NCBI GenBank assembly: GCA_963840445.1
Contig: CAWIZC010000033.1
Span: forward strand, 1 to 64,000
Source: AWTP1-13 sp963840445
GTDB taxonomy: Bacteria; Pseudomonadota; Alphaproteobacteria; Rhizobiales; Hyphomicrobiaceae
Direction: 5' to 3'
Length of the DNA: 64,000 nucleotides
In this document: piece by piece, positions 44,727 through 53,385 of the stretch
Layout: each line of letters starts with the position of its first letter
How positions within the stretch are numbered: the stretch's first letter is position 1
Made by a program: the position numbers and the translations under genes
The notes under the pieces: generated by a model
Database searches by the model: none
What the model was told of the DNA's origin: nothing
The model's input: the letters and a program-made list of their open reading frames with translations, nothing else

Positions 44727-47183
44727 ATGAGTTTGAAGGTTCCAAAGCCCCTGACCGAGCCGCAGGATCGGCCGAGTACGGAAGGAGGCCAACACGAGCG
44801 AAGCAGCGCCCGCTCGCCCTACTCCAGCCAGTACGAGACCATTGTTGCGCGCGGGCACACGCGGCCGACGCCCTCGTTCAACGCCCCCGCGTTGGTCTGG
44901 CACGTCGGCTTCTGGCCACGCCGGATGGTCGAGGATGAGGACGGAACGCTGGAGCCGTGCGATCCGCATGACACGGCCGGGCAGCGCCACGTCGAGGCGA
45001 GGTACACGTTCGATGAGCGGCGCAATCCTTGGATCGGGCAGTTCAACCATTTCCTGCAGGCGCTGCAGGGCAAGAGCCGCGCGATGGGATCGGGCGTGGG
45101 CCCGGTGCCCAGGACGTTCAAGCCGTTGATGCCGCATGATCTGCCGTGGCAGGCAGCGCGCAGCGATCCCGAACAGTTCTTCAAGCCTCTGACGATCCTT
45201 GAGCAGGACACGTTGCCCTTCACCCTGTGGTGGCCGGATCCAAGCACCGGCGGACAGCGACGAGGCAAGGCCATCCGGGTGTGCGTGCACCCCGAGCTCA
45301 ATGCGGACTATGCCTACATAAGCTTCTACATGGACATTGGCCAACGCTGGAGCCGTTCGCACAGTACAGTGCCCGGCGAGCCCAAGCGGATGAGACGCGA
45401 TCGCCTGCTGGCGGCCGTCGAGACAGTGCGCACGATCTGTGAGCAGCAGCTCAAGTCCGGCGCCGACGGAAGGGCAGCGGTCGATCTGCCGGCCTTGCCG
45501 GAGACTCTTCATGGTGCCGACGGGCAAGTCACTTCCGGCTTGGACGTGTCGTTGCGGGACGCACGCAACCTGCTCTACGTCGACATCTGGGAGAGGTTCT
45601 CGGCGGAGATGGGCTGCCGCCTGGAGGACATCACCGGCGGGCGGCCCGGGAGGGAAGGCGACGCCGCGGCGAGGTGTTCGCGAATTTCCGCGGCCTTGTG
45701 ATGTCAACGAATGGTCTGTCGGGCCGCACCGCCGACCGCGACCCGCGGAGCACGGAAACGGCAGCGGTAGGAACCGTGCCGTTCGCCAACTTCAGCCGCG
45801 ATCCCGACCTTCACCGCCGACGGCGCCAGAGGCCAATGCGGTGGTCAAGGCATTCTGGCCGTTCGTGCGCCGCATCACCCCGCGCGCGGATTTCCGCGAG
45901 TTCATCGCCTGCGGCGTGCTCAACTGGCGGGCTATCTACATCACCGCACTGGGATCGAGCAGCCAGTACATCGGGCGGCAGGAAAGCGACCGGCGTCGAA
46001 GCGGGCGAAGCTGGCATACGGGTTCCCGAACCGTTGCTGGATGACACGGAAAAAGGTCGGGCGCAGGCGTCCGCCGATGGCCACTTCGACCACCTCGTGC
46101 AGCAAGCGCGAGGCACGGACGGGCAACAACCATCCGGTGCGCTACCTGCTGCTGACCAAGCACGAGCCGCATCCGCGCCAGATCGGACGCATCGCCGAGC
46201 GCATCAACACCATGGGCACCATGCGCCTGTATGCGCTCAAGGACTGGTCGGCGATCCGCAACGTCGAGTCCTACATCCGCATCCTCGGACAGGAACTCGA
46301 CCAGATCACCAAGCGATGGGGCAGCGATCGCAAGCTCATCAACGGGCTGACCAACCTCGCCGTTGTTCGCCGCGCCAAGACAGCCATCCGGCGGCTCGAT
46401 GCGAGACTGGCGAAGTGCGGTAGCGAGCCGGAGCGCGAGGCACTGATCGCATCGCACGTCGCGCGCACCGGCGATAAACGCTGGTCGGGCAGCGACCTTA
46501 TGCGGCTCAAGCGGGCCATGCCGACGTTCACGCCGCGACGGCCGGCCCCGCTGGTGATCCGCGTTTTGCTGTTTCTACGCTTCTTCTACAACTGGAGCCG
46601 ATACTCCGAGCTGCTGAAGGGCATGGAGAACGACCTCGTCGCCGATATCCGACATTCGGCGCTCTACGAGATCTCCAACGAGGTCGAAACGGATCTGATC
46701 GACATTTCCTCCAAGCTCGACGAACTGGGGTTCGGCACCGTCGGCGGGCTGCATTTCAGACTGAACCGCTCGGCCTTTTACGTGCGCGAGTTCAAGGTTC
46801 TGCTGAAGACGCTGCACGTCACCAACATTCAGTCCTGGATATCCTACGAGCAGTTTGTGCAGCGGGGGCTGGCCCCGGCCTTCGAGTACATGTCGAGCGT
46901 CGGTAGGCGCATGCGCGCCGTGCGCTCGCGCCTGCTTACCACCAGCGAGACCATCGAGACGAGCGCACTCGTCGGCCAATCGGCGGCCACCCGACACAAC
47001 ACGGCCGTTCTGCGCCGAACCACGACGCTGGCGATCGTAATCCTGCTGGTGTTCCTGGCCAGCACCAGCCAGGTGATCGCGTTCGCGAACAAGGCAGGCG
47101 GCTTCGCGTACAGCCGGCTCCCGGTATGGGCGCAGTCCTGGATCGATCAGCTGCACGGTGTCATTTCGCCGTTTGTTCAGTAG
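44727..47183 (+). pseudogene. Large unrecognised protein (about 820 aa), several frameshifts
   Basis: Reading the coding frame through gives one long protein. It starts near 44727 (MSLKVPKPLTEPQD), runs to about 45662 (TLWWPDPSTGGQRRGKAIRV), shifts to FANFRGLVMSTNGLSGR, shifts again near 45810 to ANAVVKAFWPFVRRITPRAD, shifts near 45990 and 46110, then stays open to 47183. The last part (DKRWSGSDLMRLKRAMPTF, FFYNWSRYSELLKGMENDL) is helical and ends with one membrane helix (TTLAIVILLVFLASTSQVIA) and a short tail. I recognise no family. The tail-anchored layout and the membrane protein immediately downstream suggest a membrane-associated complex. Four indels in 2.4 kb mean the true sequence is unclear. 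Confidence 0.6.
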
Positions 47184-47195
47184 CTCGGAGGGCAG

Positions 47196-48002
47196 TTGGC
47201 TGTGAACGCACCGGTAACGACGCAGGACGTGGTGGCGGGCGGCAAAGTGCTCAGCGGGTTCCGGCAGCAGGCGGCGGCGAGGCCGGCCGAGGCCGGCAAA
47301 CCCAAGAAAGCCGCCGACCTGCGCATCTATCAGCATTCCAACCTGGCCTACTGGTGGGTGGTGTGGGTGTACGGGCTCGGGTGCGCGGGGCTCACGTACG
47401 TGTGGGGGATCGGCATAAAGGAGCTGGCCGTGGGGACGGCGAGCGCGGAGAAGGGCATCCTGTTCCACCCCTCACCGTGGCTCGGGCTGTCGTTCATCGG
47501 GCTGATCCTGTTCGTGGTGATCTTCACCAACGTACGCGCGCGCGGCGTCTACTCGATCGTGCTGCTGCTGCTGACCGGGGCGGCGATCTGGGCCGTGCAG
47601 AAGATCCCGGGTATCCAGACGGCGTACGGCTGGGTCAATCTGCTACGCGTGCATCTCAACTTGGCGTTCTACCTGACCTTCTCGGCGCTGCTGATGCTGG
47701 TCTGGTTCTTCATCATCTTCCTGGTCGACCGCTTCACTTGGTGGCGCTTCGCGCCGGGCCAGGTGATCGAGGAGCACCGCGTCGGACAGGCGACGGGGCA
47801 TGCGTTCAACACGGAAGGCATGATCATCCAGCGGCTGCCGGACGACTTGTTCCGTCACCGGGTACTGGGCTTCGGCACCGGCGATTTCGTGGTCAAGCCG
47901 GCCTCGGGCGATACCTTCGAGATCCACAACGTGTGGCGTGCCAACAAGAAGCAGCGCCTGCTTGAGGATATGATCGCGACGCGCTCCGTGAAGGGCGTAT
48001 GA
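47196..48002 (+). CDS. Membrane protein with C-terminal soluble domain, hypothetical
   Basis: This is a 268-residue protein. Four or five hydrophobic helices lie between about 50 and 180 (YWWVVWVYGLGCAGLTYVWG, PWLGLSFIGLILFVVIFTNV, VYSIVLLLLTGAAIWAV, FYLTFSALLMLVWFFIIFLV), followed by a soluble domain (QVIEEHRVGQATGHAFNTEG, GFGTGDFVVKPASGDTFEIH) that looks PH-like or beta-barrel-like. The start is TTG at 47196 or GTG at 47202, both after GGAGGG. It begins 12 bases after the large unknown gene and is very likely cotranscribed and functionally linked with it. No known family is assigned. Confidence 0.65.
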   Translation: MAVNAPVTTQDVVAGGKVLSGFRQQAAARPAEAGKPKKAADLRIYQHSNLAYWWVVWVYGLGCAGLTYVWGIGIKELAVGTASAEKGILFHPSPWLGLSFIGLILFVVIFTNVRARGVYSIVLLLLTGAAIWAVQKIPGIQTAYGWVNLLRVHLNLAFYLTFSALLMLVWFFIIFLVDRFTWWRFAPGQVIEEHRVGQATGHAFNTEGMIIQRLPDDLFRHRVLGFGTGDFVVKPASGDTFEIHNVWRANKKQRLLEDMIATRSVKGV

Positions 48003-48115
48003 GCGCGGCGGTGCCATGCTAATGGGCGCGAGCGGCCAACATTTGGTCGGCAATCCTACATTTATGCGCATACAATTTCGACGCGACGCATGTCGCCTTT
48101 GATGGAGGAGATATC

Positions 48116-48247
48116 ATGGCGAAAGCAATTGTAATCGCTGCTTTGCTTGCTTCACTTGCCACCCCGGCGTTGGCGGCGTGCCCAGCAGGTACAAGCTACC
48201 AGTGCTACCAGGGATACAACGGCAAGGTCGTGGGCGGCTGCCGCTAA
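48116..48247 (+). CDS. Small secreted Cys protein (43 aa)
   Basis: An ATG after GGAGGAG opens MAKAIVIAALLASLATPALA, a clear signal peptide, followed by a 23-residue mature part with three cysteines (ACPAGTSYQCYQG and a C-terminal GGCR). It could form a disulfide-stabilised microprotein. It has the same layout as the exported protein at 48679, which suggests a pair of small secreted Cys-containing proteins. Function unknown. Confidence 0.6.
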   Translation: MAKAIVIAALLASLATPALAACPAGTSYQCYQGYNGKVVGGCR

Positions 48248-48678
48248 CCTCTAAGCAATGGCAGTCTTACCTCTGTCATTGCTCTGCTCTGGCGGGTTTG
48301 TGCACGCACAGGCCGGAACCGTCTTGAAAAGAAAGACCCCGGCGGAGGGGTGGCCGCCGGGGTCGTCCGAGACAGCGGGGATGGCGCACGGGGGCAGCGC
48401 CAGCATCCCGCGGCTTGTTGCGGCTTCTTGGTCTCGGGCTGCGTCCTCACGTCGAGGCGTGAGAGCAGTAAGCCAGAGCAATGCGGCGCCCTCTTGCTCC
48501 TGCGTTAAAGCTTGCATGAACCGAGTGTTTAGCGCCCGTTCATGCGCGCAGCGGTGGGCAGCCACAGAACCAGCCACAGAAAAGGACGTGCATTGAGGCT
48601 TTCGCGGCCTATCCCAGCGCACTCGCGGTGGCGATAATGGCTGCGGTTCATACAACAATCAGCGATGGAGAGTGGAAC
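48248..48678. other. Intergenic stretch with an orphan minus-strand hairpin
   Basis: No gene is supported here. The strong hairpin at 48335-48364 has its T-run on the minus strand and is not at the end of any gene I can see. The remaining DNA shows Arg/Pro-rich chance frames. Confidence 0.35.
48335..48364 (-). terminator. Orphan intrinsic terminator-like hairpin
   Basis: On the minus strand GACCCCGGCGG and CCGCCGGGGTC pair over 11 bases around CCACCCCT and are followed by TTTCTTTTC. It would terminate leftward transcription, but no leftward gene lies within 500 bases to the right. A small RNA or an uncalled leader could end here. Confidence 0.5.
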
Positions 48679-48918
48679 ATGAGGCTGTTGATTGGTTCGC
48701 TGGCGCTGGCGCTCAGCCTGAGTGTTGCGCCGGCCGCGCTTGTGGCGCAGACGCAAACGGCGGCGCCGAAGGTCGGCCAAGGCGAGAAGGTGTGCCGCAC
48801 CAAATTCAAGTACACCGGCGTGGTGAAAACCTGGGTGTGCAAGAAGGAAGAGCTCTGCTGCGTCTGGCACGAGATCAACTACGTGAAGTGCGGCAGTCCG
48901 GGCCTCAACTGCCTGTAG
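48679..48918 (+). CDS. Small secreted Cys-rich protein (79 aa)
   Basis: The ATG at 48679 follows GGAGAG. The signal peptide is MRLLIGSLALALSLSVAPAA with cleavage near LVAQT. The mature part contains six cysteines (VCRTKF, TWVCKKEELCCVWHEIN, KCGSPGLNCL), a pattern that suggests disulfide bonds or metal binding. It is periplasmic or secreted. No family is recognised. Confidence 0.65.
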   Translation: MRLLIGSLALALSLSVAPAALVAQTQTAAPKVGQGEKVCRTKFKYTGVVKTWVCKKEELCCVWHEINYVKCGSPGLNCL

Positions 48919-48942
48919 TGACGGGCTGGCAGCAAGCGCGCG

Positions 48943-48972
48943 CAAAAAATAGGGGCGATAGGCATCGCCCCT
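48943..48972 (-). terminator. Intrinsic terminator of a leftward porin remnant
   Basis: On the minus strand AGGGGCGAT and ATCGCCCCT form a nine-base-pair stem with loop GCCT, followed by ATTTTTTG. It lies 35 bases beyond the stop of the truncated porin at 49007. Confidence 0.7.
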
Positions 48973-49006
48973 AAGCTTACTTACGCTAGCGACCTTCTAG
49001 GACCGC

Positions 49007-49141
49007 TCAGAACTTCAAGTTGAGACCGAATGGCGCGGTCTCCATAGTCGGACCGAGCTTGGTCGGGCCGCTGGCGAGGACCCCGGCAGAAGCCGTGATC
49101 TCATTAAAGTCATAGAATAGATATTCGATGCGAGCAGCCTG
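49007..49141 (-). pseudogene. C-terminal fragment of an outer-membrane beta-barrel protein
   Basis: The minus strand reads ARIEYLFYDFNEITASAGVL followed by ASGPTKLGPTMETAPFGLNL and KF before a TGA. The EYLFYDFNEI strand and the final LNLKF with terminal Phe are typical of the last two strands of a Rhizobiales porin. Upstream in the same frame a stop appears within 15 bases, so only about 45 residues remain. The intrinsic terminator at 48943-48972 is still in place. This is a remnant of a once-complete gene whose 5' part is lost. Confidence 0.55.
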
Positions 49142-49143
49142 AA

Positions 49144-49543
49144 CTCAGGCTGGACAGCAGGGGCGGCAGAGACGCGGGGAGCCTCCACCGCCCCTTCGGG
49201 CTAGTACGCTGAGCGCACTCCCCCGTTCGAGACGGGCCCAAGTGGTCCAGACGGCGAAGAAAGTCGGTCGCGCGCCTACACCACGTTGCTTAGCAGGCAA
49301 CGTGCACCTGCAGTTTGTGATCCACCCGTATGTTCCGGCAATTGATTTGCCTAGCTGCACAGAGTGCGCTCGATGGTGGCAATAGCGCGGCAATAAGACG
49401 GCTTATTCAGGTTATTCCTATTCCACCCCGATATTTGATTGAGAGCAATATTTGGAAAGAACCCTTGAACGGCACGACGCGACGACGCTTGGAGGCGTCA
49501 CGGGAATGCGTCAGAGTGCGCTCCAACTCAGAGGGCTTCGACC
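49144..49543. other. Intergenic stretch without a supported gene
   Basis: This is the lost 5' side of the porin remnant and the leader of the PhzF gene. Frames here are short and carry no family sequence. The region from about 49390 to 49455 is AT-richer and may hold the phzF-family promoter. Confidence 0.35.
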
Positions 49544-50452
49544 ATGCGGCTCGATTACTACGTCGTCGACGTGTTCACCGACAAGAGGTTCGGCGGCAAT
49601 CCGCTAGCCGTCGTGCTTGATGCCGATGCGCTGGACGGCGCGCGCATGCAGACCATCGCGCGCGAGTTCAACTTGTCGGAAACCGTGTTCGTCTTGAAGC
49701 CGCAAAACCGCGCCCATACGGCTCGGGTGCGCATTTTCACGCCGATGCGGGAGTTGCCGTTCGCGGGACATCCAACTGTAGGTGCCGCCGCGCTGCTTGG
49801 TGAACTGCGTACACCCGCGGCAAATGACAACGGCACCCAGGGCGACGCGTTGATCGTGCTCGAGGAGGGCATCGGCATCGTCCGAGTCGGGGTGCGCATG
49901 CGACCGGGCGCAGTTACCCATGCCGAGTTCGACGCGCCGAAGTTGCCCGAGGAGAGCGGCCCGGCGCCATCGACAGAGCTGCTGGCGGCTGCGCTGGGCT
50001 TGATCCCAGCCGAGATCGGCTTCGAGAACCACCGTCCGACGCGCTATTCGGCCGGCAATCCCTTCCTGTTCGTGCCGGTTGCCTCGCTGGCGGCCATCGA
50101 GAAGGCGAGGGTTTCGTCGTCACACTGGGAAGCAGTGAAGGGGCAGGGCGCCTTCCTGTACTGCCGCCAGAGCGTGCATACGACGTCGGCATTCCACGCG
50201 CGCATGTTCGCGCCCGACGCGGGCATTCCGGAGGACCCCGCCACCGGCTCGGCGGCGGCGGCGTTCGCGGGCGTAGTGCACCGTTTCGATGTGCTGCCTG
50301 ACGGCGCCCATAAGCGCATCGTCGAGCAAGGCTTCGAGATGGGCCGGCCCAGCCTCATCTCGCTGTCTCTGGAAATCGCAGCGGGCAAGCTGACGACTGT
50401 GCGCGTCGGCGGCCACGCCGTGCGCGTTGCCCAGGGCACCATCGAGGTGTGA
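49544..50452 (+). CDS. PhzF-family isomerase/epimerase
   Basis: This is a 302-residue PhzF-like protein with the two-domain diaminopimelate-epimerase fold. Landmarks are YYVVDVFTDKRFGGNPLAVV, AREFNLSETVFV with the catalytic Glu, RIFTPMRELPFAGHPTVGAA, and late FAPDAGIPEDPATGSAAAAF with the conserved DPATGSA loop. Most PhzF-like proteins outside phenazine clusters have unknown substrates. No phenazine genes are present, so I do not use that name. It stands alone on the plus strand. Confidence 0.9.
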   Translation: MRLDYYVVDVFTDKRFGGNPLAVVLDADALDGARMQTIAREFNLSETVFVLKPQNRAHTARVRIFTPMRELPFAGHPTVGAAALLGELRTPAANDNGTQGDALIVLEEGIGIVRVGVRMRPGAVTHAEFDAPKLPEESGPAPSTELLAAALGLIPAEIGFENHRPTRYSAGNPFLFVPVASLAAIEKARVSSSHWEAVKGQGAFLYCRQSVHTTSAFHARMFAPDAGIPEDPATGSAAAAFAGVVHRFDVLPDGAHKRIVEQGFEMGRPSLISLSLEIAAGKLTTVRVGGHAVRVAQGTIEV

Positions 50453-50756
50453 GCCCGCCGCAAGCGCGAGCCGCGCGTCGCAGCGAAAGCGGGCGCAACG
50501 AACGCTATCTGTTGAATGACAGAGGTTATCGCAGATCGAATAAGCAGCCAGTACTTGCTGCGAGCCGCTGCAGGGACTTTCGCTGGTTGTTTCTTGATTG
50601 GCGCGGACAAGGCAGCGCATTTTTTTTGCCACGCTGTCTCGTCAAATCTGTTCATACCCACGCTGTGCACGGCCCGGCGCATTGATGGTCGCCGTTGAAT
50701 GCGGTACCGAGCACGACGATGCGCGCGCCGATAATGCTAACCGATCAGAACGGCCC
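50453..50756. other. Intergenic stretch upstream of the polysaccharide genes
   Basis: Open frames cross these 304 bases, but none has a motif or a ribosome binding site. It contains a run of T (TTTTTTTG near 50621) without a preceding stable hairpin. The promoter for the Wzm-Wzt genes is expected here. Confidence 0.35.
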
Positions 50757-51566
50757 ATGAGCGATCAGGCAGCTTCGACTTTCGACCGCGCCCTGGCGGA
50801 CATTCGGGCCACCGTGCACGCGCATCACCTGGCAACCATGTTCGGTTGGCAGGACGTAGCCCACCGGTATCGCAGATCAAGGGTTGGAGCCTTTTGGCTC
50901 ACCCTCAACATGAGCGTCACCATCGGGGCACTGGGCCTTATTTTTGGAACCCTGTTTCGCGTGCGGATGGGCGACTTTCTGCCTTACATCTGCGTCAGCC
51001 TGATCTTTTGGGGCTTTATCTCGTCGTGCATTCTAGAGGGCTGCACCAGCTTCATCAGCTCTGAAGGGATGATTCTCCAAGTCCGCATTCCGTTATTCGT
51101 CCATGTACTTCGGACCATTTACCGCAATGGGATCGTGCTGGCTCATAACCTGGTCATTCTTCCGTTCGTGTTGCTGGCAGTCGGCCAAGTGCCGACGTGG
51201 TACGCCCTGCTCGCCGTTCCCGCGGTTCTGCTCATGGCGGTGAACGTGCTGTGGATGATGCTGATCCTCAGCGTCGTATGCACCAGGTATCGCGACCTCA
51301 CCCAGATCATACAGAACGTCCTGCAGGTGACTTTCTATCTGACACCTCTGATGTGGATGCCACAGACATTGCCCGATGGGCCGTACCGCATCGTTCTTGA
51401 GCTGAACCCGTTCTTCCACCTGATGTCGATCGTGCGTGCGCCTTTGTTCGGCGAGCTGCCGACGCTGGCGAACTGGATGGTGTGCGTGGCCCTGGCCATC
51501 ACCGGATGGACCTGCGCCCTGTACGTGTACGGCCGCTACAGACATCGTATCGCCTACTGGCTCTGA
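50757..51566 (+). CDS. ABC-2 polysaccharide export permease (Wzm/KpsM type)
   Basis: This is a 269-residue inner-membrane protein with six helices. It has the Wzm/KpsM features of an N-terminal amphipathic part with YRRSRVGAFWLTLNMSVTIG and a C-terminal VTFYLTPLMWMPQTL followed by LELNPFFHLMSIVRAPLF, which is the ABC-2 signature area. Its partner ATPase gene starts 10 bases later. Together they export lipid-linked O-antigen or capsular polysaccharide. The start at ATG 50757 removes a non-homologous 53-codon extension of the open frame. Confidence 0.9.
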   Translation: MSDQAASTFDRALADIRATVHAHHLATMFGWQDVAHRYRRSRVGAFWLTLNMSVTIGALGLIFGTLFRVRMGDFLPYICVSLIFWGFISSCILEGCTSFISSEGMILQVRIPLFVHVLRTIYRNGIVLAHNLVILPFVLLAVGQVPTWYALLAVPAVLLMAVNVLWMMLILSVVCTRYRDLTQIIQNVLQVTFYLTPLMWMPQTLPDGPYRIVLELNPFFHLMSIVRAPLFGELPTLANWMVCVALAITGWTCALYVYGRYRHRIAYWL

Positions 51567-51576
51567 TCGGACGCAC

Positions 51577-52320
51577 ATGGCTTCAATACACCTCACCAAC
51601 GTCTCGGTAGAATTTCCCGTCTTCAACGCGGTGACGCGATCGCTCAAGAACAGACTGCTGAGCGCTGCCACCGGCGGCATGATCGATCGGCGATGGGATG
51701 GCCACGTCATCATTCGCGGCCTGCAAGATGTGACCCTGTCCCTTACCGAGGGAGCCCGACTTGGGCTGGTGGGACACAACGGTGCCGGCAAGACCACGCT
51801 GCTGCGCGTGCTGTCGGGCATATATCATCCGACGCAGGGGACCTCGGAAATTGAGGGCGACTGCGTGTCGCTGATCAATATGTCGCTCGGAATAGATCCG
51901 GAAGCGACCGGACGCGAGAATATCCGTCTGCGCGCTGCAATTATGGGTATCCCGGCGCCAGAGCTTAGCGATCGCATGGACGAGATCGCGGAGTTCAGTG
52001 GACTTGGCGAGTTCCTCGATATGCCCTTCCGTACATACTCGACGGGCATGCAGATGCGTCTGGCGTTCTCGACGTCAACCGCAATTCGGCCCGAAATCCT
52101 GGTGCTCGACGAATGGCTTTCCACGGGTGACGAGGAATTCAAGGAGAAGTCCAACAACCGGCTGCAGGAGATCGTCAATTCCACCAAGATCTTGATCTTG
52201 GCCAGTCACTCCAAGGAGCTGTTGCTTGCGAACTGCAACCGCATCATCTGGATGGAGCACGGACAAGTGCGAAGGGACGGTCCTGCCGCGGATGTGGCGC
52301 GTGAGTATTTCGGTGGCTAG
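51577..52320 (+). CDS. ABC polysaccharide export ATPase (Wzt/KpsT type), short form
   Basis: This is a 247-residue ATPase. Walker A is GHNGAGKTTLLR, Walker B is EILVLDEWLSTGD and the signature is YSTGMQMRLAFSTS, all typical of Wzt/KpsT. It ends soon after the nucleotide-binding domain (DVAREYFGG), so it lacks the C-terminal carbohydrate-binding domain of Wzt proteins that recognise capped O-antigen chains. This points to cap-independent export. An upstream open-frame extension overlaps the permease and is not credible. The next genes are an epimerase and a glycosyltransferase. Confidence 0.92.
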   Translation: MASIHLTNVSVEFPVFNAVTRSLKNRLLSAATGGMIDRRWDGHVIIRGLQDVTLSLTEGARLGLVGHNGAGKTTLLRVLSGIYHPTQGTSEIEGDCVSLINMSLGIDPEATGRENIRLRAAIMGIPAPELSDRMDEIAEFSGLGEFLDMPFRTYSTGMQMRLAFSTSTAIRPEILVLDEWLSTGDEEFKEKSNNRLQEIVNSTKILILASHSKELLLANCNRIIWMEHGQVRRDGPAADVAREYFGG

Positions 52321-52434
52321 GAGGGACGGCCAGATGAGTCGCGGCCGAAAGTAGAGTTGCACGACGCATACCGGCAGGATGCGCGTAGCGTGACGGCTTG
52401 GGGATTGCAGGGGCCTATCGACTGGACGGGTGAG

Positions 52435-53385
52435 ATGCGCGCATCCATTGCTGCTCTGTCGCCGATTCTAATCACGGGCTCACGCGGCCTTGTGGGATCT
52501 GCGCTGGGGAGGGCATTGCGGGGCATCGAGATGCCCAACATCCTTGCTCCATCGCGAGCTGAGCTCGACCTTCTGGATGCCGACGCGACGCAGCGATATT
52601 TTTCCACGCACCGTCCAGCTGCCGTCGTGCATCTGGCGGCCGTCGTTTTTGGCCTGGGCGGCAATCTCCGGGATCAAACCGGCATTCTTGTGCAAAATAC
52701 CCAGATCAATAACAATATCTTCAGCGCCATCGCCCGCTTCCCGGTTCGCAAATGCTTTTTCGCCGGTACGGTAGCCTCGTATCCGTTTCCCTATAAATCA
52801 GACGTATTGCGGGAAGCTGAGTTCTTCAACGGGCTGCCACACGCTGGAGAGTTTGGCTACGCGGCAGCCAAGCGGCATGCCTACTCATACTTGCACCTGC
52901 TGGCCAACGACCCCGGATTGAGCTTTGCCTATGGCATCTTTACCAACCTGTATGGCGAGAATGACCGGTTCAACATCCAAGATGGTCATGTCATCCCCTC
53001 GCTGATCGCCAAGGCCTATACGGCGGCGCAGAGCAACAGCTACTTGGAAGTCTGGGGTGACGGGAGCGCAGAGCGCGATTTTCTGCACGCCGATGACGCG
53101 GCGCGGGCCGTGGTCGCCTGCCTCGCCGGCAGCGACAAGGAATTGCTGCTGAACATCTCCTCGGGCACGGGCGTCAGCATGCGAACTCTGGCTGAGTGCG
53201 TGGCTGGCGCAGCGGGACTGCCGGGCGTGGTCTATACGCCGACCAAGCCCACCGGCATTCCTCGCCGTGTGGTCGACAACAGCAGGATGCGGAGCCTCGG
53301 TATCGAACCGAGCGTCCGGCTCGAGGATGGGATCAGAGCCGTCTATCAATGGTACGCACAAAACGCAGCGAGCGCACGAACATGA
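52435..53385 (+). CDS. NAD-dependent epimerase, GDP-L-fucose synthase-like
   Basis: This is an extended SDR of about 316 residues. The NAD motif is LITGSRGLVGSALGRAL and the catalytic YxxxK is in FGYAAAKRHAYSYLHLL. The segments VVHLAAVVFGLGGNLRDQTG, LVQNTQINNNIFSAI and FTNLYGENDRFNIQDGHVIP match GDP-L-fucose synthase (Fcl/GMER) and related 4-keto reductases/epimerases. The substrate is inferred only. The start is uncertain: ATG 52435 is used, while the frame is open from a TTG at 52357. The stop overlaps the next start by four bases. Confidence 0.87.
   Translation: MRASIAALSPILITGSRGLVGSALGRALRGIEMPNILAPSRAELDLLDADATQRYFSTHRPAAVVHLAAVVFGLGGNLRDQTGILVQNTQINNNIFSAIARFPVRKCFFAGTVASYPFPYKSDVLREAEFFNGLPHAGEFGYAAAKRHAYSYLHLLANDPGLSFAYGIFTNLYGENDRFNIQDGHVIPSLIAKAYTAAQSNSYLEVWGDGSAERDFLHADDAARAVVACLAGSDKELLLNISSGTGVSMRTLAECVAGAAGLPGVVYTPTKPTGIPRRVVDNSRMRSLGIEPSVRLEDGIRAVYQWYAQNAASART

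Noticed and set aside
43395..45707. 770-codon open frame on the minus strand opposite ilvC
   Set aside because: It is antisense to a certain gene and rich in His, Arg and Leu, as expected when a GC-rich gene is read backwards. It has no start site or domain.
49544..50452. Phenazine biosynthesis gene phzF
   Set aside because: No other phenazine genes are present; the family is broad, so only the family name is used.
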